DNA from: Hyphomicrobium sp. CS1BSMeth3
GTDB lineage: Bacteria; Pseudomonadota; Alphaproteobacteria; Rhizobiales; Hyphomicrobiaceae
Reading direction: 5' to 3'
NCBI RefSeq assembly: GCF_900117415.1
Contig: NZ_FPEI01000006.1
Coordinates: forward strand, 558,001 to 622,000
Length of the DNA stretch: 64,000 bases
Translations under genes and position numbers: made by a program
The notes under the pieces: generated by a model
The model's database searches: none
What the model was told of the DNA's origin: nothing
What the model saw: the letters and a program-made list of their open reading frames with translations, nothing else
Shown: piece after piece, positions 18,665 to 27,533 of the stretch
How the letters are laid out: the number at the start of each line of letters is the position of its first letter
How positions within the stretch are numbered: the stretch's first letter is position 1

Positions 18665-18836
18665 TCCACAACTCTGATCGATCTTTTTCGCGATGTGGTC
18701 GGACCGTTGTGATTTTCGCCACAGTCTCTGGTTGTTTTGCCACGATCATCGGGTAGTGTTTTGCTGCACTGCGTGCTGACTGCCGCGTTCCACGGCGGCT
18801 CTGTGATGTGGCTTATGTGTGAGGCGGAGTTGAGCA

Positions 18837-19877
18837 ATGGCGAGAGCGCGGCCGACTGAGCTGGCGTCCAGGCGGCTACATCGCACGCTCAATACGCCGG
18901 GGCCCTTCCTGCGCGGGATGCTGGTCTTCCTGATGGTCGTCGCATTGTGCGGCGCCATTCTCTATCAGCAGATCCAGCACGCCTTCTGGGCCAATCCGGT
19001 TCTCAACGGCTTCATCCTGACGGTGCTGGTCATCGGCATTCTGCGGGCCTTCGGACAGGTCATCCGCCTCTATCCCGAAATCCGCTGGGTCAATGCCTTC
19101 CGCATTGCCGATCCCGGTCTCGCCATCGAGCACAAGCCGGTGCTGCTGGCACCCATGGCGACGATGCTGCGCGACCGCACGGGGCAGCTCTCGCTGTCGA
19201 CATCGTCGATGCGCTCGATCATGGACTCGATCGGCGGCCGCCTCGACGAAGCGCGCGATACGGGCCGCTATCTCGTCGGCCTTCTCGTGTTTCTTGGTCT
19301 GCTCGGCACGTTCTGGGGCCTTCTCGACACCATCCAATCGGTCGGCACGACGATCAACTCGCTCGACACCAAGGGCAGCGATAGCGTGCTCATGTTCGAG
19401 GAGCTGAAGTCGGGCCTTTCCGGTCCGCTTCGCGGCATGGGCACGGCATTCTCCTCATCGCTGATGGGCCTCGGCGGCTCGCTGGTTCTCGGCTTTCTCG
19501 ATCTGCAGACGAGCCATGCTCACAACCGCTTCTACAACGAGCTCGAGGAATGGCTCTCGGGCATCACCGAGCTGACGCCGGGCGGCGAGCACGCCGGGGA
19601 GGTCGGACAGCAGCTTTTCGGCGTGCTCTTCGAGGTCCAGCGCACGATCGCAGAGCTTTCCGATCGCATTCACATGATCGGGGCTTCGGGCGGGCAGAAC
19701 GCCGAGAACATGCGCGATGTCGGTCGCGGGCTCCAGGAGGTCGTCGGCCAGATGCGGGCCGAGCAGAAGATCGTGCGCGAGTGGGTGGATGAGCAGGCGG
19801 CGCGCCAGGCCGAGATGGCATCGGCGCTGCGCGATCTTGCAGCCCGCGGCAATGCGCGGCGGGGCGGGAGCAGCTAA
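18837..19877 (+). CDS. MotA/TolQ/ExbB-family proton channel subunit (non-flagellar)
   Basis: A 346-residue membrane protein. Four hydrophobic segments are visible near residues 27-47, 54-72, 143-161 and 202-223, the last two matching the conserved MotA/ExbB helices around GLLGTFWGLL and GTAFSSSLMGLGGSLVLG. A long C-terminal helical tail (about 235-335) extends into the cytoplasm. The adjacent gene (3-bp gap) encodes an OmpA/MotB-like partner. Together they should form an ion-driven envelope motor. No flagellar or tonB genes are near, so the task driven by this motor is unknown. Confidence 0.82.
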   Translation: MARARPTELASRRLHRTLNTPGPFLRGMLVFLMVVALCGAILYQQIQHAFWANPVLNGFILTVLVIGILRAFGQVIRLYPEIRWVNAFRIADPGLAIEHKPVLLAPMATMLRDRTGQLSLSTSSMRSIMDSIGGRLDEARDTGRYLVGLLVFLGLLGTFWGLLDTIQSVGTTINSLDTKGSDSVLMFEELKSGLSGPLRGMGTAFSSSLMGLGGSLVLGFLDLQTSHAHNRFYNELEEWLSGITELTPGGEHAGEVGQQLFGVLFEVQRTIAELSDRIHMIGASGGQNAENMRDVGRGLQEVVGQMRAEQKIVREWVDEQAARQAEMASALRDLAARGNARRGGSS

Positions 19878-19880
19878 AGC

Positions 19881-20909
19881 ATGGCGCGCACACGCTCACG
19901 GCGCTCCAACGAGTACGGCGAGTTCTGGCCGGGCTACGTCGACGTCATGTCGACGCTGCTGCTCACCTTCGTGTTCCTGCTCTCGCTGTTCATGCTGGCG
20001 CAGTACTTCGTCAGTCAGGAGTCCGGGCGCAAGGACACGGCACTCGGCAAGCTGAACCTGCAGATTGCGGAGCTGACGAGCCTGCTTTCACTGGAGAAGG
20101 GCAAGAGCCGCGGGCTCGAGGACGAGCTTGCGGCGATCCAGGCGACGCTTGCGGCTGCGCGCGCAGAAAGTGCCCGTCTCTCCGGGCTGGCTGGTCTCGA
20201 TGCGGAGCGCGCCGGCACCGCGGAGACGCGCGTCAGCGCGCTCACGAAGGAGCTCGAAGGCCAGAAGGAGATTTCGAGCGAGGCGCTCGCCAGGGTCGAT
20301 CTCCTCAATCAGCAGCTTCTTGCCTTGCGGCGCCAGATCGCGGCGCTGAACGAGGCGCTGGCTGCGGCCGAAGCCAAGGACAAGGACTCGCAGGCGCGTA
20401 TCACCGATCTCGGCGCGCGGCTCAATGTCGTGCTCGCCCGGCAGGTCCAGGAGCTGCAGCGCTATCGTTCGGACTTCTTCGGCCGCCTGCGTGAGCTGCT
20501 GAGGGACCGCAAGGACATTCGCATCGTCGGCGATCGCTTCATCTTCCAGTCGGAGGTGCTTTTTCCATCGGGGCAGGCGACGATGACGCCCGAAGGTCTT
20601 GCGGCCATCGACCAGCTCGCTTCGGCCATCGTCGAGCTGGAGCGCCAGATCCCCAAGGAGATCAGCTGGGCCTTGCAGGTAGATGGGCACACGGATCAGC
20701 GGCCCATTGCGAGCAGCGCCTTCCCGTCGAACTGGGAGCTGTCGAGCGCCCGCGCCACCAGCGTCGTGAAGTATCTGATCAGCCGCGGCGTGCCGCCCAA
20801 CCGTCTCGTCGCGGCAGGTTATGGCGAGTTCGCCCCCCTCGAGGATGGGACCAGCGAAGAGGTCCTGCGACGGAACCGGCGCATCGAGCTCAAGCTCACG
20901 AACCGCTAA
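19881..20909 (+). CDS. MotB-like peptidoglycan-binding OmpA-family protein (motor partner)
   Basis: A 342-residue protein. The N-terminus EFWPGYVDVMSTLLLTFVF holds a single TM helix preceded by Asp21, the position of the proton-binding aspartate in MotB. A coiled coil follows (about 50-195). The C-terminal OmpA domain (about 205-342) shows FQSEVLFPSG, VDGHTDQRP and NWELSSARATSVVKYL, the peptidoglycan-binding signature. It pairs with the upstream MotA-like gene. The same pair occurs widely in Hyphomicrobiales genomes and has superficial similarity to ZorA/ZorB. Confidence 0.85.
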   Translation: MARTRSRRSNEYGEFWPGYVDVMSTLLLTFVFLLSLFMLAQYFVSQESGRKDTALGKLNLQIAELTSLLSLEKGKSRGLEDELAAIQATLAAARAESARLSGLAGLDAERAGTAETRVSALTKELEGQKEISSEALARVDLLNQQLLALRRQIAALNEALAAAEAKDKDSQARITDLGARLNVVLARQVQELQRYRSDFFGRLRELLRDRKDIRIVGDRFIFQSEVLFPSGQATMTPEGLAAIDQLASAIVELERQIPKEISWALQVDGHTDQRPIASSAFPSNWELSSARATSVVKYLISRGVPPNRLVAAGYGEFAPLEDGTSEEVLRRNRRIELKLTNR

Positions 20910-21138
20910 GCACTTGAGTAACAGCGAATTTTTGAAGGACTCTAAACAGCGGCTCGGCAGACCCTGCGGCGGCCCGCTCAGTTGCGGCTCGGGGCCGATG
21001 CGCGCTATAAGGCGACAACTCGGTTGCGAAAAACACTGGATGTTGACCCCGAAAGTCGAGTATTCCCCTAGGGAATTGCGGCGACGACGATCGGGTGCGC
21101 CGTTTTAGTGGGCGCGAGAACGCTTGGTGAGCGGACAA

Positions 21139-21591
21139 ATGCATAAGGCACATGGTCACGAGGATCACGGCAAGCCGCTGAGCGAGAGCGCGGTCATCGA
21201 GCTGCTGCGCCACGCCCGGCTGCGCCCGACGCGCCAGCGCCTCGCGCTTGGTGGGCTTCTGTTCACGGAGCACGGCCGCCACGTGACCGCAGAAATTCTC
21301 CACGCCGAGGCCGTGGCAGGCGGCGAGCGCGTCTCGCTCGCGACCGTCTACAACACGCTGCACCAGTTCAAGCGGGCCGGTCTCGTGCGCGAGCTCGCGA
21401 TCGATGGCACGCGGACGTACTTCGACACGAACACGTCGAACCACAGCCACTTCTATATCGAGCAGGATGGCCGACTGGTGGACATCCCCGATGGCTCCAT
21501 CCGCGTCGATGGCCTGCCGACCCCGCCCGAGGGCATGCGCATCAGCCACGTGGACGTGGTCGTGCGCCTCGTCGAGGACACCCGCAAGTAA
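21139..21591 (+). CDS. irr: Irr-type Fur family iron response regulator
   Basis: A 150-residue Fur-fold regulator. The winged helix has LRPTRQRLALGGLLF and VSLATVYNTLHQFKRAGLV; the dimer/metal region has SNHSHFYIE where Irr proteins carry a heme-sensing histidine cluster. The C-terminus PPEGMRISHVDVVVRL matches Irr of Hyphomicrobiales. Irr represses or activates iron genes according to heme status. The cysteine heme motif known from Bradyrhizobium is not visible here. The ATG at 21139 has GGTGAG seven bases upstream; in-frame TTG and GTG lie before it. An intrinsic terminator follows. Confidence 0.85.
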   Translation: MHKAHGHEDHGKPLSESAVIELLRHARLRPTRQRLALGGLLFTEHGRHVTAEILHAEAVAGGERVSLATVYNTLHQFKRAGLVRELAIDGTRTYFDTNTSNHSHFYIEQDGRLVDIPDGSIRVDGLPTPPEGMRISHVDVVVRLVEDTRK

Positions 21592-21638
21592 GCGGCGGGT
21601 TGGCGCTCTTCAGCGCTTCCTTGCAGAACGTTTCCTGG

Positions 21639-21675
21639 AACCGCGGGCATCGTGCGACGCTCGCGGTTTTGTTTT
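21639..21675 (+). terminator. Intrinsic terminator of irr
   Basis: A 10-bp stem (AACCGCGGGC with GCTCGCGGTT, one G-T pair) with a 10-nt loop is followed by TTTTGTTTT. It lies 48 nt after the irr stop and just before the end of the convergent TRAP gene. Confidence 0.8.
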
Positions 21676-21682
21676 GGCGTGC

Positions 21683-22801
21683 TCAGCCCGGGAACTTGTA
21701 GTCGAGCAGACGGGCGTTCATGTAGCCCTGCTCGGCAATGCGGTTCCAGGCCATGAGCTCGCGGCGCGCCTTGAGATAGGACTGCGCAACCTCGCGCGTG
21801 AGCTGGTCCTTGTCGTCGAGCATTTCCTGGAGCACCTCGCCGGCGGCGGTGCCATAGGCGATCAGGAAGTCGTTCGGGAAGCGGCGGAGCTGCACATTGT
21901 GCTGCTGGATGAGCGTCTGCAGGGCCTGCCCGTTGCGCCCGTTGAACTCCGAGAGGAGCTTGTCGGCCTCGGCCTTGCAGCATTCCTCGAAGATGCGCTG
22001 GACATCCTTCGGCAGCGCCGTGAACTTCTTCTTGTCGACGGTGACTTCGAGCGTCGTGCCGCCCTCGTGCATGCCGGGCCAGTAGTAGTACTTCGCGACC
22101 TTGTGGAAGCCGAAGGCGAGGTCGTTGTAAGGGCCGACCCACTCGGTAGCATCGATGGCGCCGGACTGAAGGGCCGCAAACAGCTCACCGCCCGGCAGGT
22201 TGATGATCGTCATGCCGAGCTTCTTCAGCGCTTCGCCGCCGAGGCCCGGAATGCGCATCTTCATGCCCTTGACGCTGTCGATGCCGGTGATCTCCTTGTT
22301 GAACCACCCGCCCATCTGCACGCCCGTACCGCCGGCATGGAAACCCTTGAGGCCGAACGGGTCGAGGATCTTGTCCCAAAGCTCCTGACCGCCGCCGTAG
22401 TTCATCCAGGCGGTGGTCTCGCTGCAGGTGAGGCCGAACGGCACGGCCGAGTAGAACTGGAGCGCCTTGTTCTTGTTCGGCCAGTAGTAGGGCGCGGCGT
22501 GCATGAGATCGGCGGCGCCGCGCGTCACGGCGTCGAAGCTCTCGAAGGGCGGCACGAGCTCGCCGGCGGCGAACACCTTGATCGTCAGGCGGCCATCAGT
22601 TGCGGCCGTCACGCTTTCGGCAAAGCGGTTTGCGCCGGTGCCGAGGCCCGGGAAATTCTTCGGCCAGGTCGTGACCATCTTCCACTCGGTCTTGCCCTGG
22701 GCAATGGCCGGGGCGGCGAGGGCGGACGTTCCGGCCGCGGCGCCGGCGAGCGCCGCGCCTTTCAGGAACTGGCGGCGCTTCATGGGCCTCGATTCGCGCA
22801 T
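21683..22801 (-). CDS. TRAP transporter solute-binding protein (DctP/TakP-like)
   Basis: A 372-residue periplasmic binding protein. MKRRQFLKGAALAGAAAG is a twin-arginine-type signal, unusual wording RRQFLK, with cleavage near APAIAQ. The mature segment TEWKMVTTWPKNFPGLG and the GGEL(F)AALQSGAIDATEWVGPYND block identify the DctP family branch that binds 2-oxo acids or similar carboxylates. GGGAGGAT sits 8 nt upstream of the ATG at 22801. No membrane DctQ/DctM genes are present in the window, so this protein must work with a permease encoded elsewhere. Confidence 0.9.
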   Translation of the reverse strand: MRESRPMKRRQFLKGAALAGAAAGTSALAAPAIAQGKTEWKMVTTWPKNFPGLGTGANRFAESVTAATDGRLTIKVFAAGELVPPFESFDAVTRGAADLMHAAPYYWPNKNKALQFYSAVPFGLTCSETTAWMNYGGGQELWDKILDPFGLKGFHAGGTGVQMGGWFNKEITGIDSVKGMKMRIPGLGGEALKKLGMTIINLPGGELFAALQSGAIDATEWVGPYNDLAFGFHKVAKYYYWPGMHEGGTTLEVTVDKKKFTALPKDVQRIFEECCKAEADKLLSEFNGRNGQALQTLIQQHNVQLRRFPNDFLIAYGTAAGEVLQEMLDDKDQLTREVAQSYLKARRELMAWNRIAEQGYMNARLLDYKFPG

Positions 22802-23023
22802 TTCGGGGATCCTCCCTTAGATCAAAAGGCGCGCCTTGTGGCGCGTTGGACGGCTCTTTATTGGGTTCGCGGAGGCTTGGAAAGCGCATTCATGCCGCAG
22901 GAAAACTAGAGCCACGGTGCCACCGCGGCGCTCCATTTATCGGACAAAATGGGCAAATTTCTGCGGCCGCGCAGGGTGCGCAACCCGCGCCGTGGACGTG
23001 CGGGCGCGAGGCGTGGGTGATGC

Positions 23024-24055
23024 TCAGGCGACGCTGGCGCGCAGCAGGTCGTGGACGTGGACGAGGCCGATCGGCCGGCCGGCTTCGACGACGAAGAGTG
23101 CCGTGATCCGCGATTTGTTGAGGATGTCGAGCGCGGAAGAGGCGAGCGCGCTCGGTTTGATCGTTTTCGGGTTGGGCGTCATGATCTGGCCGGCCGTCGC
23201 CGACAGCAGACTTGGCCCCATGTGGCGGCGAAGGTCGCCGTCGGTGATGATGCCGACGAGCTTGCCGTCGCCATCGACAATGCCGAGACAGCCGAGTGCC
23301 CGTTGCGTCATCGTGACGAGGGCGCTCGTCATGGGCTCATCGACGCGGGCAAGCGGCAGCCGGTCGTCCTTGTGCATGAGGTCGGAGACGAACTTGAGCT
23401 GCGCGCCGAGCGATCCGCCCGGATGGAAGACTTTGAAGTCCGTCGCGGTGAAGCCGCGCGCCTCGAGCAGCGCGACGGCGAGGCAGTCGCCGATAACGAG
23501 CTGCATGGTTGTCGAGGTCGTGGGTGCGAGCCCGTGCGGGCAGGCCTCGCTCGCGCGCGGCAGCTCGATGACGATATCGGAGGCCTGGCCGAGCGCCGAC
23601 GACGCGCGCGACGTGATCGAGATCAGCGGCACGCCGAAGCGGCGCGAGTAGGTCACGAGCGTTTTGAGCTCGATGGTCTCGCCCGACCACGAGATCGCGA
23701 GCAGCACGTCTTTCGGCGTGACCATGCCGAGATCGCCGTGCGCGGCTTCCGACGGATGAATGAAGAAGGCGGGCGTGCCCGTCGAGGCGAGCGTCGCCGC
23801 GATCTTGCGCCCGATGTGTCCCGATTTTCCGATGCCGCTGACGATGACGCGGCCGGCGGCGCTGCTGAGCACCCGGACGGCCTCCTGGAAGGTCTCGCCA
23901 AGACCATTCTGGAGAGCGGCCGCCAGCGCCGTGAGCCCTGAGCTTTCGGCCTCGAGCGTGCGCAGTGCACTTGCGATGGCGGGCGGCGTCTTGCTCGTGG
24001 TGGCAGGCTGAGATTTGGTGGACATGGACCGTGGGCGGTGAGCGGCAGATGCCAT
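23024..24055 (-). CDS. kdsD: Arabinose-5-phosphate isomerase (KpsF/GutQ family)
   Basis: A protein of about 343 residues with an N-terminal SIS domain (GIGKSGHIGRKIAATLASTG, SWSGET) and two C-terminal CBS domains (IMTPNPKTI, SDLMHKDDRLP). It converts ribulose-5-phosphate to arabinose-5-phosphate, the substrate of KdsA encoded at 14682-15539. The first usable ATG with upstream GGGGG is at 24055; an internal ATG at 24025 is also plausible. It is separated from the TRAP gene by 222 bp without a gene. Confidence 0.92.
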   Translation of the reverse strand: MASAAHRPRSMSTKSQPATTSKTPPAIASALRTLEAESSGLTALAAALQNGLGETFQEAVRVLSSAAGRVIVSGIGKSGHIGRKIAATLASTGTPAFFIHPSEAAHGDLGMVTPKDVLLAISWSGETIELKTLVTYSRRFGVPLISITSRASSALGQASDIVIELPRASEACPHGLAPTTSTTMQLVIGDCLAVALLEARGFTATDFKVFHPGGSLGAQLKFVSDLMHKDDRLPLARVDEPMTSALVTMTQRALGCLGIVDGDGKLVGIITDGDLRRHMGPSLLSATAGQIMTPNPKTIKPSALASSALDILNKSRITALFVVEAGRPIGLVHVHDLLRASVA

Positions 24056-24276
24056 GACTATAACCCCCGTCCCGGGCGCGCAAAGCCCCGAGATGATACG
24101 TGGCCGAACGAATCGGCCTCCCCTGGGGCGGATGTGACACGAGGCGCGGGCGCCGCGCAAGTCGCGCAACGCAGCACCTCGCCATCGACCAAGTGATTTG
24201 CCCACAATGATGAACTAGAACGAAGATGTGAACGGCGTACGCGGACGGCCGCGTGCGGAAGAAGGAGCGCGATTGG

Positions 24277-24660
24277 ATGGAAAAGCGGACGATCAATGCC
24301 GCCGATGCGCCGGCGCCCGCAGGCACTTATTCACAGGCCATCGAGGTGCGGAACGCCACGCGCACCCTCTATGTGAGCGGCCAGATTCCGGTCGCGGTGG
24401 ATGGTACGGTGCCGACCGCGTTCGCGGATCAGGCGCGCGTTGCCTGGCAGAACGTCGTGGCGCAGCTCCATGCAGCCGGCATGACGCTCGACGATCTCGT
24501 CAAGGTGACGATCTTTCTTTCCGATCGCCGCTACATTCCCGAATATAGGCAGGTGCGCAGCGAATTCCTGGGCGAGCGTAGGCCTGCATTGACCTGCATC
24601 ATCACCGGCATCTTTGACACGGCGTGGCTGCTCGAAATCGAGGCGGTCGCTTGCGCGTAG
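24277..24660 (+). CDS. RidA/YjgF/YER057c family protein
   Basis: A 127-residue protein. The N-terminus PAPAGTYSQAIEV, the core LYVSGQIPV and the C-terminal LTCIITGIFDTAWLLEIEAVA match the RidA fold, including the strand around the Arg that normally stabilises the carboxylate; here the usual R before P is replaced by ...ERRPALTCI, less typical than the canonical R(T)C motif. RidA proteins hydrolyse reactive enamine/imine products of PLP enzymes. It leads a rightward group of catabolic genes and is followed by the SMP-30 gene 41 bp later. Confidence 0.85.
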   Translation: MEKRTINAADAPAPAGTYSQAIEVRNATRTLYVSGQIPVAVDGTVPTAFADQARVAWQNVVAQLHAAGMTLDDLVKVTIFLSDRRYIPEYRQVRSEFLGERRPALTCIITGIFDTAWLLEIEAVACA

Positions 24661-24701
24661 AGCGGCACGAAAAGAAAAGCATCACGGAGGAAACAAAGAG
24701 C

Positions 24702-25676
24702 ATGACCGAAGCAAGCGCTCCCGCGCCGCGGCGCCCATGGACACCCGCCACGTACTATCCCGATCCCGCCATCCGCATTCTGCATCCGAGCTTTCAGCGC
24801 TATGTCATCGCGCTCGGCGCGGTCGAGCGCCTCGCGACGGGCTTTCGCTGGGCAGAGGGCCCGGTGTGGTTCGGCGATGGGCGCTATCTGCTCTGGAGCG
24901 ACATTCCCAACAATCGCATCATGCGCTGGGATGAGGAGACGGGCGTCACCTCGGTCTTCCGCAAGCCCTCCGACTTCGCCAATGGCAATACGCGCGACAG
25001 GCAAGGCCGGCTCGTCACGTGCGAGCATGGTGGCCGCCGCGTTACGCGCACGGAGTACGACGGCACGATCACCGTCCTCGCCGATCGCTACGATGGCAAG
25101 CGGCTCAACTCACCGAACGACATTGTCGTGAAATCCGACGGCAGCATCTGGTTCACCGATCCACCCTTCGGTCTGCTCAGCGACTACGAGGGCCACAAGG
25201 CCGAGCAGGAGCTGCCGCACGGGCTCTATCGCATCGACGGCACGTCCGGCCGATTGGAGATGCTGGCAGACGACATTGCTGGGCCGAACGGCCTCGCCTT
25301 CTCGCCGGACGAGAGCGTTCTCTATGTGGTCGCGTCACGCGCGCAGCCCAATCGCGAGATCATTGCCTATGACGTGACGGCAGATGGCACGCGCCTTGCC
25401 AATCGCCGCGTCGTCATTGATGCGGCCGGTGGCACGCCGGATGGCTTCCGCTGCGATACGGATGGCAATCTCTGGTGCGGCTGGGGCATGGGCACGGAGG
25501 AGCTCGACGGCGTGCGCATCTTCGCGCCGGATGGCCGGCCGATCGGGCACATCGCGCTGCCTGAACGCTGTGCCAACCTCTGCTTTGGCGGCCTCAAGCG
25601 GAACCGCCTGTTCATGGCCTCGAGCCAGTCGCTCTATGCGGTTTACGTGAACGCGCAGGGCGTGAAGGGCGGTTGA
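24702..25676 (+). CDS. SMP-30/gluconolactonase/LRE family lactonase
   Basis: A 324-residue beta-propeller enzyme. AEGPVW, SDIPNNRIMRW, NSPNDIVVKSDGSIWFTDPPFG and GPNGLAFSPDESVLYV are the metal-binding and strand motifs of the family, which opens sugar lactones such as gluconolactone. GGAGG precedes the ATG by about 13 nt. It sits between a RidA gene and a zinc alcohol dehydrogenase, consistent with an oxidation route for a sugar or sugar acid. Confidence 0.92.
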   Translation: MTEASAPAPRRPWTPATYYPDPAIRILHPSFQRYVIALGAVERLATGFRWAEGPVWFGDGRYLLWSDIPNNRIMRWDEETGVTSVFRKPSDFANGNTRDRQGRLVTCEHGGRRVTRTEYDGTITVLADRYDGKRLNSPNDIVVKSDGSIWFTDPPFGLLSDYEGHKAEQELPHGLYRIDGTSGRLEMLADDIAGPNGLAFSPDESVLYVVASRAQPNREIIAYDVTADGTRLANRRVVIDAAGGTPDGFRCDTDGNLWCGWGMGTEELDGVRIFAPDGRPIGHIALPERCANLCFGGLKRNRLFMASSQSLYAVYVNAQGVKGG

Positions 25677-25743
25677 GCGAGGGCCGCCCCGGGCCTAACA
25701 TGGCAGTGTTCCAACCAATCAATGAAACACGAGGAAATGTCCC

Positions 25744-26841
25744 ATGCGCGCGGCCGTGCTCACCGAAGTCAACAAGCCCCTCGAGTTGCTCGATTTCGAG
25801 CAGGAAGGTCCCAAGGAGGGCGAGGCGCGCGTCAAGGTGAAAGCGGCGGGCGTGTGCATGTCCGACTGGCACATCATGATCGGAGATTGGCCGGCGCCGC
25901 TGCCAATGATCCTCGGACACGAGGCGGCGGGTGAGGTCGTCGAGGTCGGCCCCGGCGTGAAGCATGTCAAGAAGGGCGACCACGTCATCTTCTCGTTCCG
26001 TCCCAACTGCGGCTATTGCCGGTATTGTGCGAGCGGTAGCTCGGTGCTCTGCATCGGCCACAACGACAAGCCGCGCCACATGATGCACGACGGCACGACG
26101 CGCATTAAGCTCAACGGTGAGCCCGTGTACCAGATGGCGCGCATCGGTACGTTCGCCGAGATGGTCGTGTGTCCGGCCGAGCAACTGGTCTCCGTGCGCA
26201 AGGATCTGCCCTGGACGCACGCAGCCATCATCGGCTGCTCGGTGGCGACCGGCGTTGGCGCCGTCACGCGCCATGCGAAGGTGGACGCAGGCTCGAGCGT
26301 GGTCGTGGTCGGGGTTGGCGGCGTCGGTCTCAACGCCGTACAGGGTGCGCGGCTCGCGGGCGCCAAGACGATCATCGCCGTCGATCTGCTCGACAACAAG
26401 CTGCAGATGGCGACCAAGTTCGGCGCGACGCACATCATCAACGGCTCGCGCGAGAACGTTGTGAAGCGCGTCCGCGAGATCACCGGCGGTCTCGGCGCTG
26501 ACTACTCCTTCGACGCCATCGGCACGGCGCCGACGACCGAGCAGATCATCGACGTGCTGGCGCCGGCCGGACACGCAACGATCGTCGGCATACCGCATGT
26601 CGATGCCAAGGCGCAGGTGTCGCCCTTCCAGATGGTCTATACGGAGAAGAAGGTCTCGGGCACCTACTACGGCTCGATCCGCCCGACCATCGATTTCGGC
26701 ATCCTCGCCGACCTGTCGCTCGAAGGGAAACTCGATCTCGACAGCCTGATCAGCCGGACCTACAAGTTCGAGGAAATCAACGAGGGCTTCCAGCTCATGG
26801 CCAAAGGCCAGGTCGCCCGCGGCGTCATCGAGTTCAACTGA
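25744..26841 (+). CDS. Zinc-dependent alcohol dehydrogenase
   Basis: A 365-residue medium-chain dehydrogenase. The catalytic zinc ligand is in GVCMSDWH, with GHEAAGEV following; the structural zinc cluster appears as NCGYCRYCASGSSVLC. The Rossmann motif VVGVGGVGLNAV is followed by an acidic IAVD, so NAD is the likely cofactor. Family members oxidise alcohols or polyols and some (AdhC class) act with thiol adducts. It is followed 11 bp later by a fumarase-type beta-domain gene, so the two are probably co-transcribed. Substrate unknown. Confidence 0.9.
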   Translation: MRAAVLTEVNKPLELLDFEQEGPKEGEARVKVKAAGVCMSDWHIMIGDWPAPLPMILGHEAAGEVVEVGPGVKHVKKGDHVIFSFRPNCGYCRYCASGSSVLCIGHNDKPRHMMHDGTTRIKLNGEPVYQMARIGTFAEMVVCPAEQLVSVRKDLPWTHAAIIGCSVATGVGAVTRHAKVDAGSSVVVVGVGGVGLNAVQGARLAGAKTIIAVDLLDNKLQMATKFGATHIINGSRENVVKRVREITGGLGADYSFDAIGTAPTTEQIIDVLAPAGHATIVGIPHVDAKAQVSPFQMVYTEKKVSGTYYGSIRPTIDFGILADLSLEGKLDLDSLISRTYKFEEINEGFQLMAKGQVARGVIEFN

Positions 26842-26852
26842 GAAAAAAAGAA

Positions 26853-27512
26853 ATGACCAAGCTCAAGACTGTCGATCTCGTTCTTCCCGCAGCAACCGAG
26901 GAGCTGGCAAAGCTCGAGATCGGCAATGTCGTCTACCTCAGCGGGCGCATCCACACGGCGCGCGAGGGCGTGTACAAGCGCGCCGTCGAGGAGCGCAGCA
27001 ACGTGCCCTCCGGTATCGGCACGGCGAGCTTTCACTGCTCGCCGGCAGCGAGCGTCGGGCCGAACCGCGAGCTGACGGTCGGCGCGGTTACGGCGACGGC
27101 GTCGTTCCGCTTTGCGAAGTGGATCGACGGCTGGCTCGACATGTCGGGATGTAACGTCATCATCGGCAAAGGCGGCATGTCGAGCGAGATCTACAAGCAG
27201 AGTTTCGTGCCGCACAAGGCGATCTACCTGACGACGGTCGGCTACGGCACGGGCGCGCTGCTCGGGCGCGGCATCAAGAAGGTCGTCGATGCGCACTGGC
27301 TCGAGGAGCTCGGTCTCGCGCAGGCCATCTGGGTGCTGGACGTCGAGCGTTTTGGGCCCTTCCTCGTCGAGAGCGATCTCAAGGGCAACTCGCTCTTCGA
27401 GCGCGAGAACGCGAAGATCTCGCCAGGGCTGGAGAAGCTCTATCGCGGCACGAAGCCCGCCACGCTGCGCCGCTTCGGCGAAACCGACGACAAGACGGAA
27501 GAGGTTATTTGA
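26853..27512 (+). CDS. Stand-alone fumarate hydratase C-terminal (class I beta) domain protein
   Basis: A 219-residue protein resembling the beta subunit of class I fumarase or L(+)-tartrate dehydratase: VVYLSGRIHTAREGVYKR at the N-terminus, VIIGKGGMSS in the middle, and FGPFLVESDLKGNSLFE near the end. The usual GPTTS.RMD segment is replaced by GAVTATASFRFAKWID. No alpha subunit (iron-sulfur domain) gene is adjacent. The reaction is therefore unclear: it may pair with a distant alpha subunit or do something else. It follows the alcohol dehydrogenase in the same direction. Confidence 0.75.
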   Translation: MTKLKTVDLVLPAATEELAKLEIGNVVYLSGRIHTAREGVYKRAVEERSNVPSGIGTASFHCSPAASVGPNRELTVGAVTATASFRFAKWIDGWLDMSGCNVIIGKGGMSSEIYKQSFVPHKAIYLTTVGYGTGALLGRGIKKVVDAHWLEELGLAQAIWVLDVERFGPFLVESDLKGNSLFERENAKISPGLEKLYRGTKPATLRRFGETDDKTEEVI

Positions 27513-27533
27513 AAGGGGCGTGAGGGGGACGCC

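Noticed and set aside
18837-20909. Zorya anti-phage system
   Set aside because: ZorA/ZorB-like pair but no zorC, zorD or zorE genes nearby, and neighbours are housekeeping; the pair is common in Hyphomicrobiales.
24624-24660. Start of the lactonase gene at the upstream in-frame codon
   Set aside because: That start would overlap the end of the RidA gene by 37 bp and lacks a ribosome-binding site; the ATG at 24702 has GGAGG upstream.
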